Part shown: positions 44,799-57,103 of the stretch, in pieces
How the letters are laid out: each line of letters starts with the position of its first letter
How positions within the stretch are numbered: position 1 is the stretch's first letter
Assembly (NCBI RefSeq): GCF_010015445.1
Contig: NC_053116.1
Coordinates: 29,536,285 to 29,600,284, forward strand
Reading direction: 5' to 3'
DNA from: Perca fluviatilis
Lineage: Eukaryota; Chordata; Actinopteri; Perciformes; Percidae
DNA: 64,000 bases
Position numbers and translations under genes: made by a program
Notes under the pieces: generated by a model
What the model was told of the DNA's origin: nothing
The model's input: only the letters and a program-made list of their open reading frames with translations
The model's database searches: none

Positions 44799-46133
44799 AT
44801 ACATGCATGCCAAACATATGTGTGTGAGTGCTGGGGAGAAAAAGAGAGAGAGATAGGATTAACTTTCGTCTCATATTCACAGCATACAGCACATGTGTGC
44901 TCGATAAAAGGGAAGGTAAAATATTATTTCCAGTCTGTGATTCTCCAGGCAGAAAAAAAACCCCAATATAAACAAAGTTATATTTTAAGGAAGCGCATGG
45001 ATTTATGGCTTTATCCTCTTCAGGGACGCTCCTGTTTATGTAAATTACAGGTGTAAAGTTTAATATGATACTACTTACTTTAATGTAAAATATATGTATC
45101 TCATAAAGATTTACTGTGTGTCAGAATTATACTTAAACTCTAAATGACAAATACAAAGGCATTACTGGAGGGTATAATTTCTTAGCATTATCCATGACAA
45201 AGAGCCTGTAGTGTGTGTGTGTGCATGCATGTGGTTGTGGTACAAATAGATAAAAGAGATAAAAAAGTTAACAATTAACATTCACACAATGTGACTCTGT
45301 GCCCCACATTGCACACTATACAGTATACTAATTCTGTGTTTTGAGATTATGTAGCAGGAAATCTGTCATACTGAAATGTGCTTGATTTTTAGGTTTAGTT
45401 TTGGTGGCTAATAATGTCCCACAATGCAACATATGAGGAAGAAAATGGGGAAGCTGCTCACAGAGGGGGAAAAAATATATAAAATTGTGTGACTGCTTTG
45501 GAAGTTTTAAGTTTGAAAATGTCATTAAGTCAAACTCACTTTATTATTGTCGCATGGCTATATGAATACAATATTAAAACCATTTTGTCTTGACAAAATA
45601 TTCTTAAGCCACCATGGATGAGAAGTTTAAAGTGCTAGGAAAAAAGAAATGTGAACATCTACAATCCCATGATAACTCAACAACTCGTGATATGACTCCC
45701 TAACAGCTGCTGAGTGAACTTGTGCTGAGACTGTTTTATAAACTGCTGTGTCCAAGGTCAAGAATGAACTTTCAATCTCTGATGCACTGTATGTCTTTGG
45801 GACACAATAGCTACTTTTCTCAGCTAATGTTGCTAAGATAACTTATTGCTAGGTATGCTATCTGTGTGAGAGTGTGAGTGTGTTTGGCTGCACCCTCTGA
45901 ACAAATAGAAAAAAGAGGCTATTGGCTTTGCTAGCAAGGCTAATTGATAGGCTAAATGCCACAGTAAGCTAGCTACTGCCTTAATGAAAACACAAAGGTT
46001 TAAACTAATGGCCTGGGAGAACAAGTTCTAAATGTTTTAGCTACTTGGTCAGAAATATTAATTTACAATATTATCGACAAAAAATAAAAGAATAGTGTAC
46101 CGTAACCTCTTTTGGTTTTATATATATACATAT

Positions 46134-46442
46134 TAGGGGTGGGAATCACCAGAGGCCTCACGATATGATATCATCACGATACCTATGTCACGATACGGTA
46201 TTATTGCGATTTTAAACATATTGCAATATTCTGCCATATATTGCAATGTATTACCTTTTTTCCAACTTCAAATTTTTCCCAATTTCAAATGATGTCCCCA
46301 AAAGAAAATTTTGTCAACATCTGTTTTATCTAAAAATATACATTTCTCTGTCTGTTCATCTCACTTCAATTTTATTGCTGCAAAATGGGATTGTCAAGCA
46401 GACAGACTGACCAACACATATCTCATAAAAGATCCACCCCTA
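46134..46442. mobile_element. hAT-type MITE with 8-bp target duplication
   Basis: A 309-bp element. Left end TAGGGGTGGGAATC is mirrored by right end GATCCACCCCTA. It is flanked by the exact 8-bp repeat ATACATAT (46126-46133 and 46443-46450). The flank is itself AT-repeat, which weakens the duplication a little. The interior is rich in CACGATAC and ATTGCAATAT. Same terminal style (TA then G-rich) as the element at 3125. Confidence 0.8.
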
Positions 46443-46464
46443 ATACATATATATATATATATAT

Positions 46465-46495
<31 letters not shown>

Positions 46496-46957
46496 TTTTT
46501 TTTACAGTACTTTGAATGATAAAAAATGATGTGGGCCTGTGACTGTTGAGAAGTGACCAAATAAAAAATATAAAACCAGCTTACCTCTGCATCCTTCTGT
46601 GCATACAGTTGAGATCATATGTGTTGTGTGTTAGCATCTGTAAAGTTCCTGTTACCTGGTGTTTAATTCAGGAGTTGAGGATTACCTGTTCAGGAAGCAG
46701 GAGGGTAAGAAGAGCTCCACAAGTGTGTGTTTTAACAGCCTGTCAGGAGAGCTAACTTTATGACCCCACTGCTGAGTTTTAACAGACGCTCACTGTGAAT
46801 ATTCAATCGGAAAAAGGTGCCTGCTAGCTAATGTTGGCTGACAGGAAGGCAAACCAACAACCAGAGTGATGGGTGAGTCAGGTGAAAGGTGAGAGTGCTG
46901 AGGATGTGCTCTCTTCCTCTGTCTGTCTGTCTGTCTGTTGTGGTATTCTGTTTGGAG

Positions 46958-47215
<258 letters not shown>

Positions 47216-47299
47216 TCCATGCAGGTACGTGTGTGTGACTGGGAAACTTCCTGCACACGTCAATAGTTTCAGGGTCCATTTTACTAATCCCAAGAGTGT

Positions 47300-47598
<299 letters not shown>

Positions 47599-48519
47599 GT
47601 AAAATGAGGCTGCATGAATCCCCAAAATGTACAGAAGCCATTTTAGAAATTCATTCCTCCGCCAACTCCATCAATTAAACGTCCACAGACTGTCTGAATA
47701 GGTTTATGAAACGCACACAATGCTGCTTACGGTTGTTGTAACAGTCTGGCAACACTGAACCACATTGCTAAAAGTGAATTGTGTCTAGGCAACCATACAG
47801 TATTTGCTTGCTGGGTTAGTGGTTTGTTGCTGTACCGGTTTCGACTAACATAACTAGTTTATTTGTTTCAGTTATTCCAGGTTTCTCCTCCGTTTTGAAT
47901 TTGGATACATTTTTGCTCCAACTACTTATAATCTCCTATGAAGCCTGCAGTGTTCCGCTAAAGTAATTATGTTCGGCATTTGAATAGGGACTGTATGAAT
48001 TTGTTTTTCTTTTGTAAAAAGAAAATAATGTGATGAAAATAATGACTCTAAATAATGACTTATTATTATTATTCTGTAGTATTAAGGTTGAATGTTAAGG
48101 TTAAGGTTAAGGTATATCATCTTAAATTCTTTATGCTTTCCCTGTTTTAGTTTTAATGGTGATTGTGTTGTACCAATACAATTATTAGTATTATTTTGAG
48201 ATTAAAGGTGGAGGGTATTACAATTTTTTCCAAGTCAAGAGAAGGGTCTAAACAAGATAGTGTTGAGGCTCTTGCCTTTTTAAAAACATAAGATTCAACC
48301 CCCCTCCCAACACTAATAGTTTTATACAGTTCCTTGTAGTATAATCAAGTAATACATTGATTTCCTAAATTTGCATTTGAATGAAGCATTAATAAAGTCA
48401 AAAGAATTGATAAAAATATCATGTGGAGTAGTGGCCTGAGAAAATACTTATTTTTATACTTACTTATTGTTATTTTTTTTCCCTCTCTTTTTTCACAGCT
48501 CCCATGTGTTCGTTCAGCC

Positions 48520-51500
48520 ATGCTTCCTGGGTATGGATTCTCACCTTTTCCTGATTTCCAACCCCACCTTCACGCTTTCCGCTGCCGAGGAGAGAGTCCT
48601 AGCATGTGGATCCCTGGCTCAGGGGAGTCCCAGGCTCTGAGCGAGGCACAGGAGGACAGGCCTCTCCTGCACCCGTGCCACCACAAGCACGTCGCCGTGT
48701 GCCAGCAGGAAACATTGGCTTTTATTGAGCTACAACCACCAGTGACTCCTAAACTTAACGGTCTTGGCTCTCAGAGGCCAACTGTTATTCCAGAGACACA
48801 ATGCACAACACACTCCCTGCCCCTGAATGGTTTCAGACACACTCTAAATGAACTAAATGACATGCAGAACGGCTGCCACAGGACAGACAATGAGCATGTA
48901 GCACTGTTAAATTTGAACTCTCATATACCTGCGGGTGACTGTGAGCTTGAATGCCATAATGGCATCAGGACTTCTTTGCTGGAACAGACTGAAAAACCTC
49001 GTACTGTCACAACAGTATGTCGTCCTCATCACGCAGCTCTTAGCCTCCCTCTGCCGTTCCCTCTGTCCTCTCTATACACAAACCGAGACTCCTGGGAATC
49101 TCAGATACCTTGCTCCCCATCCTCACCTACAAGTCCTGGGTTTCAGAGTCCAGACTCCTGCCGCCTGCAGAGGAGGACATCACAGGGTTCACTGAAAGAG
49201 AAGTCTATCCGTGAGTGTGCAGTTTTTTTTCACTATGGACAAAGTTGACCTAACAAATCAGGCTTTGAAAGCTTTTACATGCTTCCTCTTAATTTAATAA
49301 AGCTATTTTCTTGTTTTCAGGGCGAAAGATGCAGGTTTATTCCCCAGACAGCCAGAGTGATGAATCCAGCCCAATCCTGGATGCAGACTACATCTTCCCA
49401 GGACCTTTTGCATCTTTCCTGGAGGAGGACCTCAGTGGAGTATCTTCACTGGAGGCCCTTTCAAGCCCCTCATCCACAGACGGTCTTACAGATCTGCCAA
49501 ACCTTGGTCACGATGATATTTTTAATCTACCTGCAGAACCACTGCAGATAATAGAGGACCCAATGCCAGGGGCGGGGGAGTACAGCGGGAGTGTAGAGAC
49601 TTCAAGTGCCACAGGGGGGAGCTTTTTGTCACGCGTCGGTCGCCATGGGGATCAAGAACGGCGGCGCTTCTCAGCTTCAGAACTGATATCTAGACTGCAG
49701 CTGTCTCAGAGGAAGAACTCCTTCACCTTGAAGCTGGGAAAGTCGCTGTCTGCACGGGTAGCCTCCAGGGACAGACAGAGCGCCAACAGCCTCAGCCCCA
49801 ACACTGACTGTGAGTAGAGAACAGAACAAACATCATGGTATCATTTCACTGAAAGCTAGTCCATAAACCTAGCCCAATGTGTTACAGAAAACAACCAGGT
49901 GAGGTATAACAACCCGTTACAAGTAAATACCACAAAAAGTCAGGTTCAATGTCCTTCTCCTTGAACAAAGGCAAAATACGTATGCAGATTGGTGACGAAT
50001 AAAAGGAAAAAACAGCTCCAAGTGTAAAGGTTAACAACTTCAGCGTCCCTGCACATCACCCAATGTCGAATCTCAACCGTCTGCGCTGTTGTATGAAAGA
50101 AAACTAGCCAAAGTTGGAACAAGTGGAATTCTAGAATTCTCAAATTCTCTATTATTATACAATTATCAACAGATCAATTATAAATGAAAATAATAATTTG
50201 GGGATTAAGATGCTGACTATATAATTGCCATGTGTGCAGCTTTTGGACCTTTATTGCATGCCATCTTCCTCTCTTTCCCTCCTCTCCTGTCACCTGTCGT
50301 CTCATTACTTTCTAATACAGGCTAAAATTTCTGAAAACGTACTAGGAAAAAGACAATATTTGTTACCCCCAAAGACTCTGTAACTGGGTAATGTATATGT
50401 TTGGTAGATTAAAAAGAACAAGAAGGAACAAATAGGTGAACTGTGATAAAAAAATAAAAATAAGCTGACTATGTCAAGAAGCTGTTGCTGGAGTTTAACC
50501 TCTTAAGAAGTTGTCCCTAAACATCCAGAAAGCTTAAAACGGTGTGTGTATTGTTTTATGAACCTTTATTATATGAGGTCTATTGCTTCTTCCCTGGACC
50601 TATTATCGCATTGCCAGACCTTCCTCCACAGCGCTGCGGAGGACATTCTGGCGAGTCCACTCAGCATTCTGGGATGGGAGAGAAACGTGCTCTGGTTTAT
50701 TGGCATTCCTTTAAACCAATCACAATTGTCTGGGGCCGCACAAAGCAACGGTGCTTCTGCAAAATAGTTGTGCAACAGAAAACTCAGATTGGACAGATAG
50801 TCTAGCTAGCTGTCTGGATTTACCCTGCAGAAATCTGAGGAGCAGTTAACCATAGTCCTCAGAAATCGACCAGAGTTTAAAATGGCAACACAAAGAAAGC
50901 AGAAGGTAACGGACATCCGGCCGAAATGAAAGACATCCGGCGGAATTTCTGGCGGCACTTGAACAATCCTGAAAGTGGAACGTTGTGGATATAGACTACC
51001 CTGGACCTAACCCCTGCACCTTGTGAATTTCAATCTCTTTAGATAAGTCCTTCTCCAAGCACCGCAGCTCAGGAGGCTCTAGTGATAGCGCCCCTCACAG
51101 TCCTGTAGGACCTGCACCTACTGTGCCCAGCAGTGACAATGGCATGCCTTTGCATCGGTGGAGCACAAAACTCGGGTAAATACAGATTTAAAATATTGCC
51201 ACACATGAACTGCAAAGATTAAAGAACATGTATTGATGTCAGTTTACATTTTCTTTCACAGAATGCGAAAGAAATCCATAGAGGAGGACTTCTGCACACT
51301 TCCAACTGTTGCTGGTTCGAATCGCTTATCACGTTTTTTGCCTAGTTGTAAGTTTCCCTGAACTATTTGTCTTTTTCAAAACACCTAATTAAACCGAGGC
51401 TTGATTGGATTTTCCTGTAAAATCCCTTTTCACTTTCCTGCAGCGATTCTGTACCAGGAATACAGCGACGTCGCCATCAACAGAGAGATCCAGAGGCAGC

Positions 51501-54470
51501 AAGGGAAGGAGCCAGGCACAGAGGAGGAGAGGCTCAGGGATGAGGGGTCAGATGGGACCCCGTCTCCTTCTAATCTGTCTCCATCCAGCTCCTTTCGCTC
51601 ATCGCGAGGCTCTGCTTTTGCACTGTGGCAGGACATCCCCGATGTTCGAACCAGCGGCCAGCTCGACAACTTCAGCAACGAGGAACGGAAATTACAGGAG
51701 GTGAATGAGACATTGCAGACCGCCACAGCTGTTTCTGTACTGTAGATAAGCGGCTGACATACTGTGTCTTCCTAAATTCAGGCAAAGTTTGAGCTGGTGA
51801 CGTCTGAGGCGTCGTACATTCGTAGTTTGACGATCGCAGTGGACCACTTCATGTTGTCACAGGAGCTCGCCGAGTGTCTCGGAGCTCAGGATAAGCAGTG
51901 GCTCTTCTCCAAGCTGCCTGAAGTCAAAGGTGTCAGCGAGAGGTGACGTTATATGCTGCTGATGTGACTCTGTTGCCCATCTCAGTTCTTTATTTTAACG
52001 CGTCAGTTAGCATGACTCCTTCTCTGAGTGTATGTTCTGCTTCCTGGGTGCCTGTAGGTTTCTTCAGGACCTGGAGCACAGGCTGGAGGAAGACATTCTG
52101 CGTTTTGATGTGTGCGACATCGTCTTGGAACACTGCCCGGCTCTGCGAAGGGTTTATTTACCTTATGTTACCAACCAGGCGTACCAGGAGCAGACCTACC
52201 AGCGTTTGCTGTGAGTAACTGCTTTCATCACACGTATAACATATCAGCAGTTTGAAACATATATGTAAATGTATCTAGGCACTATCTCTCTGCGCACACT
52301 TGCAGCTGTAGTGCATGAAAGCCAATTGTTTCCTGTCCATAATTCCCTCTAAGGGTGTTCAGGTGTTATTTTACACCTGCATGACTTAACTTGCAGGAGG
52401 TTCATCTACAGTAGACGAGGCTGAGCATTTTTTTTTCTTTGGGTAAAAAGCACCCTGGAATTTACACGTGCTTTCACTAAAAGTCATTAAAGCGTTTCTC
52501 TAAATGAACACGTCTTGTCCTCTCAGGCACGAGAACCCTCGTTTCCCCGGAATCCTGGCTCGTTTGGAGGAGGACGCCATCTGCCAAAGACTTCCTCTGA
52601 CCTCTTTTCTAATCCTCCCATTTCAGAGGATCACACGGCTCAAAATGCTGGTGGAGGTACACCATTAAACATTCACTGCAGAATTCATGTTCGCACTTGA
52701 AACCCAATTACGTGAAACTGTAAATGGGCTCATATTTGGACTGGCTGAGCAATGTTTTTCTCCCCAACAGGGCATAAAAAGAGTATTGTTTACTCTTTTA
52801 GCTTGTCTTCAAAAACATCTTTATTTTTCAGAACATCTTAAAGAGGACGATACCAGGCTCCCGAGATGAGGACACTGCCACAAAAGCTTTCAATGAGCTA
52901 AAAAAGGTGGTGATTATCATCTCTAATAGCCAGTTGGATGAGTACCAGTATTATCACTGCTGAGGCACAACAGTAATAACCATGTTGGTATGTGTCTTCT
53001 TAGATCATCAAAGAATGTAACTCCAGTGTGCAGTCAATGAAGAGGATGGAGGAACTTATTCACCTCAATAAGAAAATCAAATTTGAGGGAAAGGTGACTG
53101 AAGTCTTTGTAAATAGTCCTTTTTTGTATCTACTTTGTTATCATGTTGCAGTGTTTCCTATTTAGCAACTTATTTCCTGTCTTTTTTAGATCTTTCCTCT
53201 GATCTCTCAGTCCCGCTGGCTGGTAAAACATGGTGAACTCCTGGAAGTCGACACTCAGACGATGAGTATTTCCGGATCAAAGCTCAAGTTGCCCACCAAG
53301 CCGGTGTACCTCCACCTGTTCAATGACTGTCTCCTGCTGTCCAGGAGGAAGGAGTGAGTGATATGCAGTCAATACAAAGAGACCAGGAAATAAAATTCAA
53401 AAATCTCCTCTGAGATTAATGGTCTGTAAACAACACATAGGCTGCACCAGTTTTCACCAGGATTATCTCCCTTTTCTACAAACATAAATGTACACCATCA
53501 GAATAATTTGAAATTTGAAACAACCACATTCAGATTCTACACATAGTGGCTTTAAAGATTGACCAGCTGATTACTAATGTAAAAAAAAAAGAAGATTTAA
53601 TAGATAAGAAAACATCTTTTTTTGCAGTACGTGGAAGTTCATGGTGTTTGTACATGCCAAGATAGGACAGCTGAAAGTGAAGGACCTCAGTCAGAAGCTG
53701 CAGGGCATCTCAGGCTTCATCTTCCACCTGCAGCTGTGTGAAGGCCAGCAGCTCAAACACCAGATCCTGCTCAAGTCACACACTGAGTGAGTAACAACAC
53801 TCTATCGACAATAATTTAGCTTCGGTCCAAACTGGATGCTTTAGCTGACGGTGCTATAACGGCCCCTTCTTGTGTCTATCCAGGAGCGGGAAGCAGAGAT
53901 GGATCACAGCCATGTTTCCATCTGATCCACGCGAAGACATAGAGCAAGCCAGTGAGAATGATGGTCAGTAGAGAGCTTTTGCTGCACTATGAATCAGTTT
54001 ATGTAAACCTTTTAATCCTCTCATTCATCTTTTTCTTGTCTTTATCTCTTAGATATATCCCAGGTTCAGTGCATCAAAAGCTATCAGTCCCAGGAGCATG
54101 ATGAGTTAACACTGGAGAAGGCCGACATTCTTCACGCTAAGACCATTACAAGTGATGGTAAGAATTTGGACAAAGTCCACTTTTAGATAAACTGCATTCC
54201 AACCTCAACCTGCACCTAAATTAGCATAACATAAAAAGTTAGGTCAGTGTGTCCCACTGGCCATCTGAGCGTATGTGTAGTGGTTTGTTTGATGTCTAAG
54301 GTTGTCTTTCACCAGGCTGGGTGGAAGGCATCAGACTGTCTGACGGGGAACGGGGCTGGTTCCCCAAAACCTACGTGGAGGAAATCACAAGTCGCAGTGC
54401 TCGCCTCCGCAACCTCCGAGAAAATATCCGCATCAAATGTGTCACGCAGAAATTGGAGGGGGAAGACTAA
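48520..54470 (+). CDS. arhgef19: Rho guanine nucleotide exchange factor 19 (WGEF), ephexin family
   Basis: Fifteen coding exons join in phase to 975 aa: 48520-49210, 49321-49809, 51043-51175, 51262-51347, 51444-51700, 51782-51942, 52058-52210, 52527-52656, 52832-52906, 53004-53093, 53190-53353, 53628-53786, 53884-53963, 54053-54157, 54316-54470. The low-complexity N-terminus holds family landmarks VAVCQQETLAF, RKMQVY and RRRFSASEL. ILYQEYSDVA (468-477) is the segment before the DH domain that in ephexins contributes autoinhibition and carries a regulatory tyrosine. DH spans about 555-745 (EASYIRSL; LPLTSFLILPFQRITRL), PH about 765-885, SH3 about 895-950 (DELTLEKADIL; GWFPKTYVEEI). It activates Rho GTPases; human ARHGEF19 is linked to RhoA and Wnt/planar polarity. 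Human protein is about 802 aa, so the fish N-terminus is longer. A splice acceptor precedes the ATG, so the promoter lies upstream. Confidence 0.94.
50611..50996 (+). mobile_element. Interspersed repeat, copy 2 (copy 1 at 39715)
   Basis: Lies in arhgef19 intron 2 and ends about 46 bp before exon 3 (51043). Starts TTGCCAGACCTTCCTC and ends GAACGTTGTGGATATAGAC. About 47 bp shorter than copy 1. Confidence 0.8.
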
Positions 54471-55653
54471 CCACTTTACTGCAATTGGTTGTGTATCAAA
54501 GGTGCATTTCAGTTGCTAAGCTTCTGGATCATTGTTTTAATTTTAGATGCATGTGGGACCTACTTTATAGTATGCAGGTGCTAAAACAAGACAAGGTTTT
54601 TGACTGTATGAGCATTTTCCTTTAGCAAGCTAGCTTCCAATACAGTCAGCTTTTAATGCTCCTGTACATTTGAGTCTGTCAACAAACATTTTTAACAGTT
54701 TTGTACCACTGAAATTACTTTTTGTAGAAGCAATCACTTCATGCATGCTTTCTGTGAATGCAATCCATAACCATTTTAAAGTCTGAGAAACACATGCACA
54801 TTTACTAGCACAGTTAGTAATTGTAATCATATCCAAAGGTAAATGTGTACATTTCTTGGTTCTTGTCCGAGGAGAATGTCACAAAAAAAAATTCTGTCTC
54901 ATGTGGCCAAATGCCCTCTTCGAACTGTCTTATGCAACTCAGCTGAGTTATATGAGATGCAGGAGAATCATTGATGTAATATTACAACATCAGAAAGTCG
55001 CTCGAGGCAGATCCTTCTACTGAGCTGCGTTAGGACACATCAGAGGCCTTTTATCTTTATTTTTGTTCACAGTGAGTGCTGCTTTAATGTCAGACGGCAG
55101 ATGAGAAGTTGCCATGTTGTGTACTCCTCTTGTTCAATTAAAATGTACACTGGTGGTTACGAGAAGAATGTGATGTGTTTTCCATCCAATTTCTGATTCT
55201 GATACACTACAGTGCGTCAGTGTGCTACAGTTCATTCATCATGTGTTAAATCATGTGCATTGTTTAACTATCCTTGCCTCTTTTTTAAGAGGACACCCTG
55301 CCTGTACGCATTGTATATGATTTGTAGTAACAATTTGGAGTGGATGATGGTTGTCCAGACAAGGCAACTGCTGAACAGTGGTTAGGGGATTTCACAATAC
55401 TATTGTAACATATATGAAGGACAGACTATCCTCTTCACATGGCCGCACTACACCAATACTTTTTTCTGTTAGTTTCCTAATCTGATTAAAGGATTAGGCT
55501 GACTATATTCTATATTTTTATAAATGTCAACAAATCCCTCGAATAGACCAAAACCAGCAATTAATTTATCCTAAATCTGTGGCCAAAGACTGATAGATCT
55601 TCTTTCTCTGTGCCATGGAGCCACACTGTTACACTGGGTTACATGTTCCAGTG

Positions 55654-55654
<1 letters not shown>

Positions 55655-55727
<73 letters not shown>
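55655..55727. repeat. (CA)n microsatellite
   Basis: About 73 bp of CA, within the likely arhgef19 3' UTR. Confidence 0.96.
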
Positions 55728-55730
<3 letters not shown>

Positions 55731-56749
55731 TAGTTGATCCCACATACACCATCCTACTGATGTAAATACTGACTAGATCACCAAATGTGTAATAATCCAC
55801 AGCTGAAAATAGTCCCCAACAAATGCACTATTTACTCCTGTTTGAGTAACATTTGCTAAAAACGACAGTGCCCAGCTGATTTAGGGAATGATTTAGCCTC
55901 TATTAAATATTGAAACTATATATTTGTGACTAATTTTATAGCTTTCTGTTGTCAGTAGGAACAAGCTGGGCTTGAGGCTGAGCTCCACAGACAGGGTAGG
56001 CAGGTCAGACATTGTTGGTTTTGTTCCTTTCATGGCATTTGTTGACAGCAAGGAAAATATAAAAATGAGTGTCCTTTAAAACCCATCAAATTTACATCTA
56101 TATCAGATTCACATCGGAACACATTCACATCGGCCCGTTATGAGGTAAAAGTGGAAGTTTTGCTTCACATGTACCTCATTTTAAAACTTTAGCCCCAGTT
56201 AAATAAAAGCTAGACATTGTTGCATTAGACAAATCATACAGGATCAAGTAATAATGTCATACACTAATCAATGAATTACAGGCCTACATCGTCCACAGCG
56301 TTCCCTTCATTACGTGTAAAAAATCCCCAAATGACCCACAGCACAGTATAACTGAGCTGTTGTTAATAAACCACTATAATCAACCTGCATATGTAAACTC
56401 TTCCAGTGGCACATGAAATGTTTATAACCCCTTTTTTCTATATCTGCATTGTTAGTTGTAATTTAAGCTGTTGCTGTTGCAACATGTGTATTTATACTCC
56501 TCTAGCTGGTTGTTCTCTAAGGAGATTCTGATGTAAATGTACTTTACTGTAGATGGCTTTATGTATAAAGAGTAGAAAATGTTTCATTTACTATTATGAC
56601 TGTAATTTATATGAACAAAGATTTGACAAATATTACATTCCATAACTGTAAACCTTTCAGTTTCATTTCTAGTACCACAATAAATATAAATACTGTAATA
56701 CACTGGATGTTTGCTGGATCTCTGCACACTGTAAATGTTTAACCACTGA

Positions 56750-56755
56750 AATAAA
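56750..56755 (+). terminator. Candidate poly(A) signal for arhgef19
   Basis: AATAAA followed about 15 bp later by the GT-rich TATGTTGTGTGG, a good poly(A) site layout. Earlier AATAAA copies (near 56200 and 56680) could be used instead. Confidence 0.4.
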
Positions 56756-56790
56756 TACTTCCATTTTATGTTGTGTGGAATTTTTAACAG

Positions 56791-56796
56791 TTTATT
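56791..56796 (-). terminator. Candidate poly(A) signal for the PLEKHN1-like gene
   Basis: AATAAA on the - strand about 310 bp past that gene's stop codon. Confidence 0.35.
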
Positions 56797-57103
56797 GTGG
56801 AAAAAGTCAAACATCTCTACAATCGCTACATCTAACATTTCTTCATCTGGGTTCTGGCCTTAAACCGGGTCATGACTCTATTTCTGTTTGTCCGCACATG
56901 AAAGGAAACTATAAGTATCTTTTTAGTTCCTCAGAGGGTCAAATCACTCAAATAAATCAAAATGTGGTGAGAATATTTCAGAACCTCCTTACTGCTGTAT
57001 CTTCATTTTGTGGCACAATTAGACATAAAAGTAGTATGTACATACTATCTACACATTATTTCATATTTATAATTACAGTCAAGCTTTTCCCCATTTGGAT
57101 GAG

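Larger units (their letters stand above)
54471..57103. other. 3' UTRs and spacer between convergent genes
   Basis: Holds the arhgef19 3' UTR and, on the - strand, the 3' UTR of the PLEKHN1-like gene. Also a (CA)n array, a fragment of the low-copy repeat (about 55975-56070) and several AATAAA motifs. No coding exon seen. Confidence 0.7.

Noticed and set aside
48421..48498. Retained-intron form of arhgef19 exon 1
   Set aside because: Nothing in the sequence supports retention over the strong acceptor at 48498.
48421..48519. Upstream in-frame ATG that would add a signal-peptide-like hydrophobic stretch to arhgef19
   Set aside because: The hydrophobic residues are translation of a polypyrimidine tract ending in TTTCACAG, a splice acceptor. 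RhoGEFs of this family have no signal peptide; the start at 48520 is preferred.
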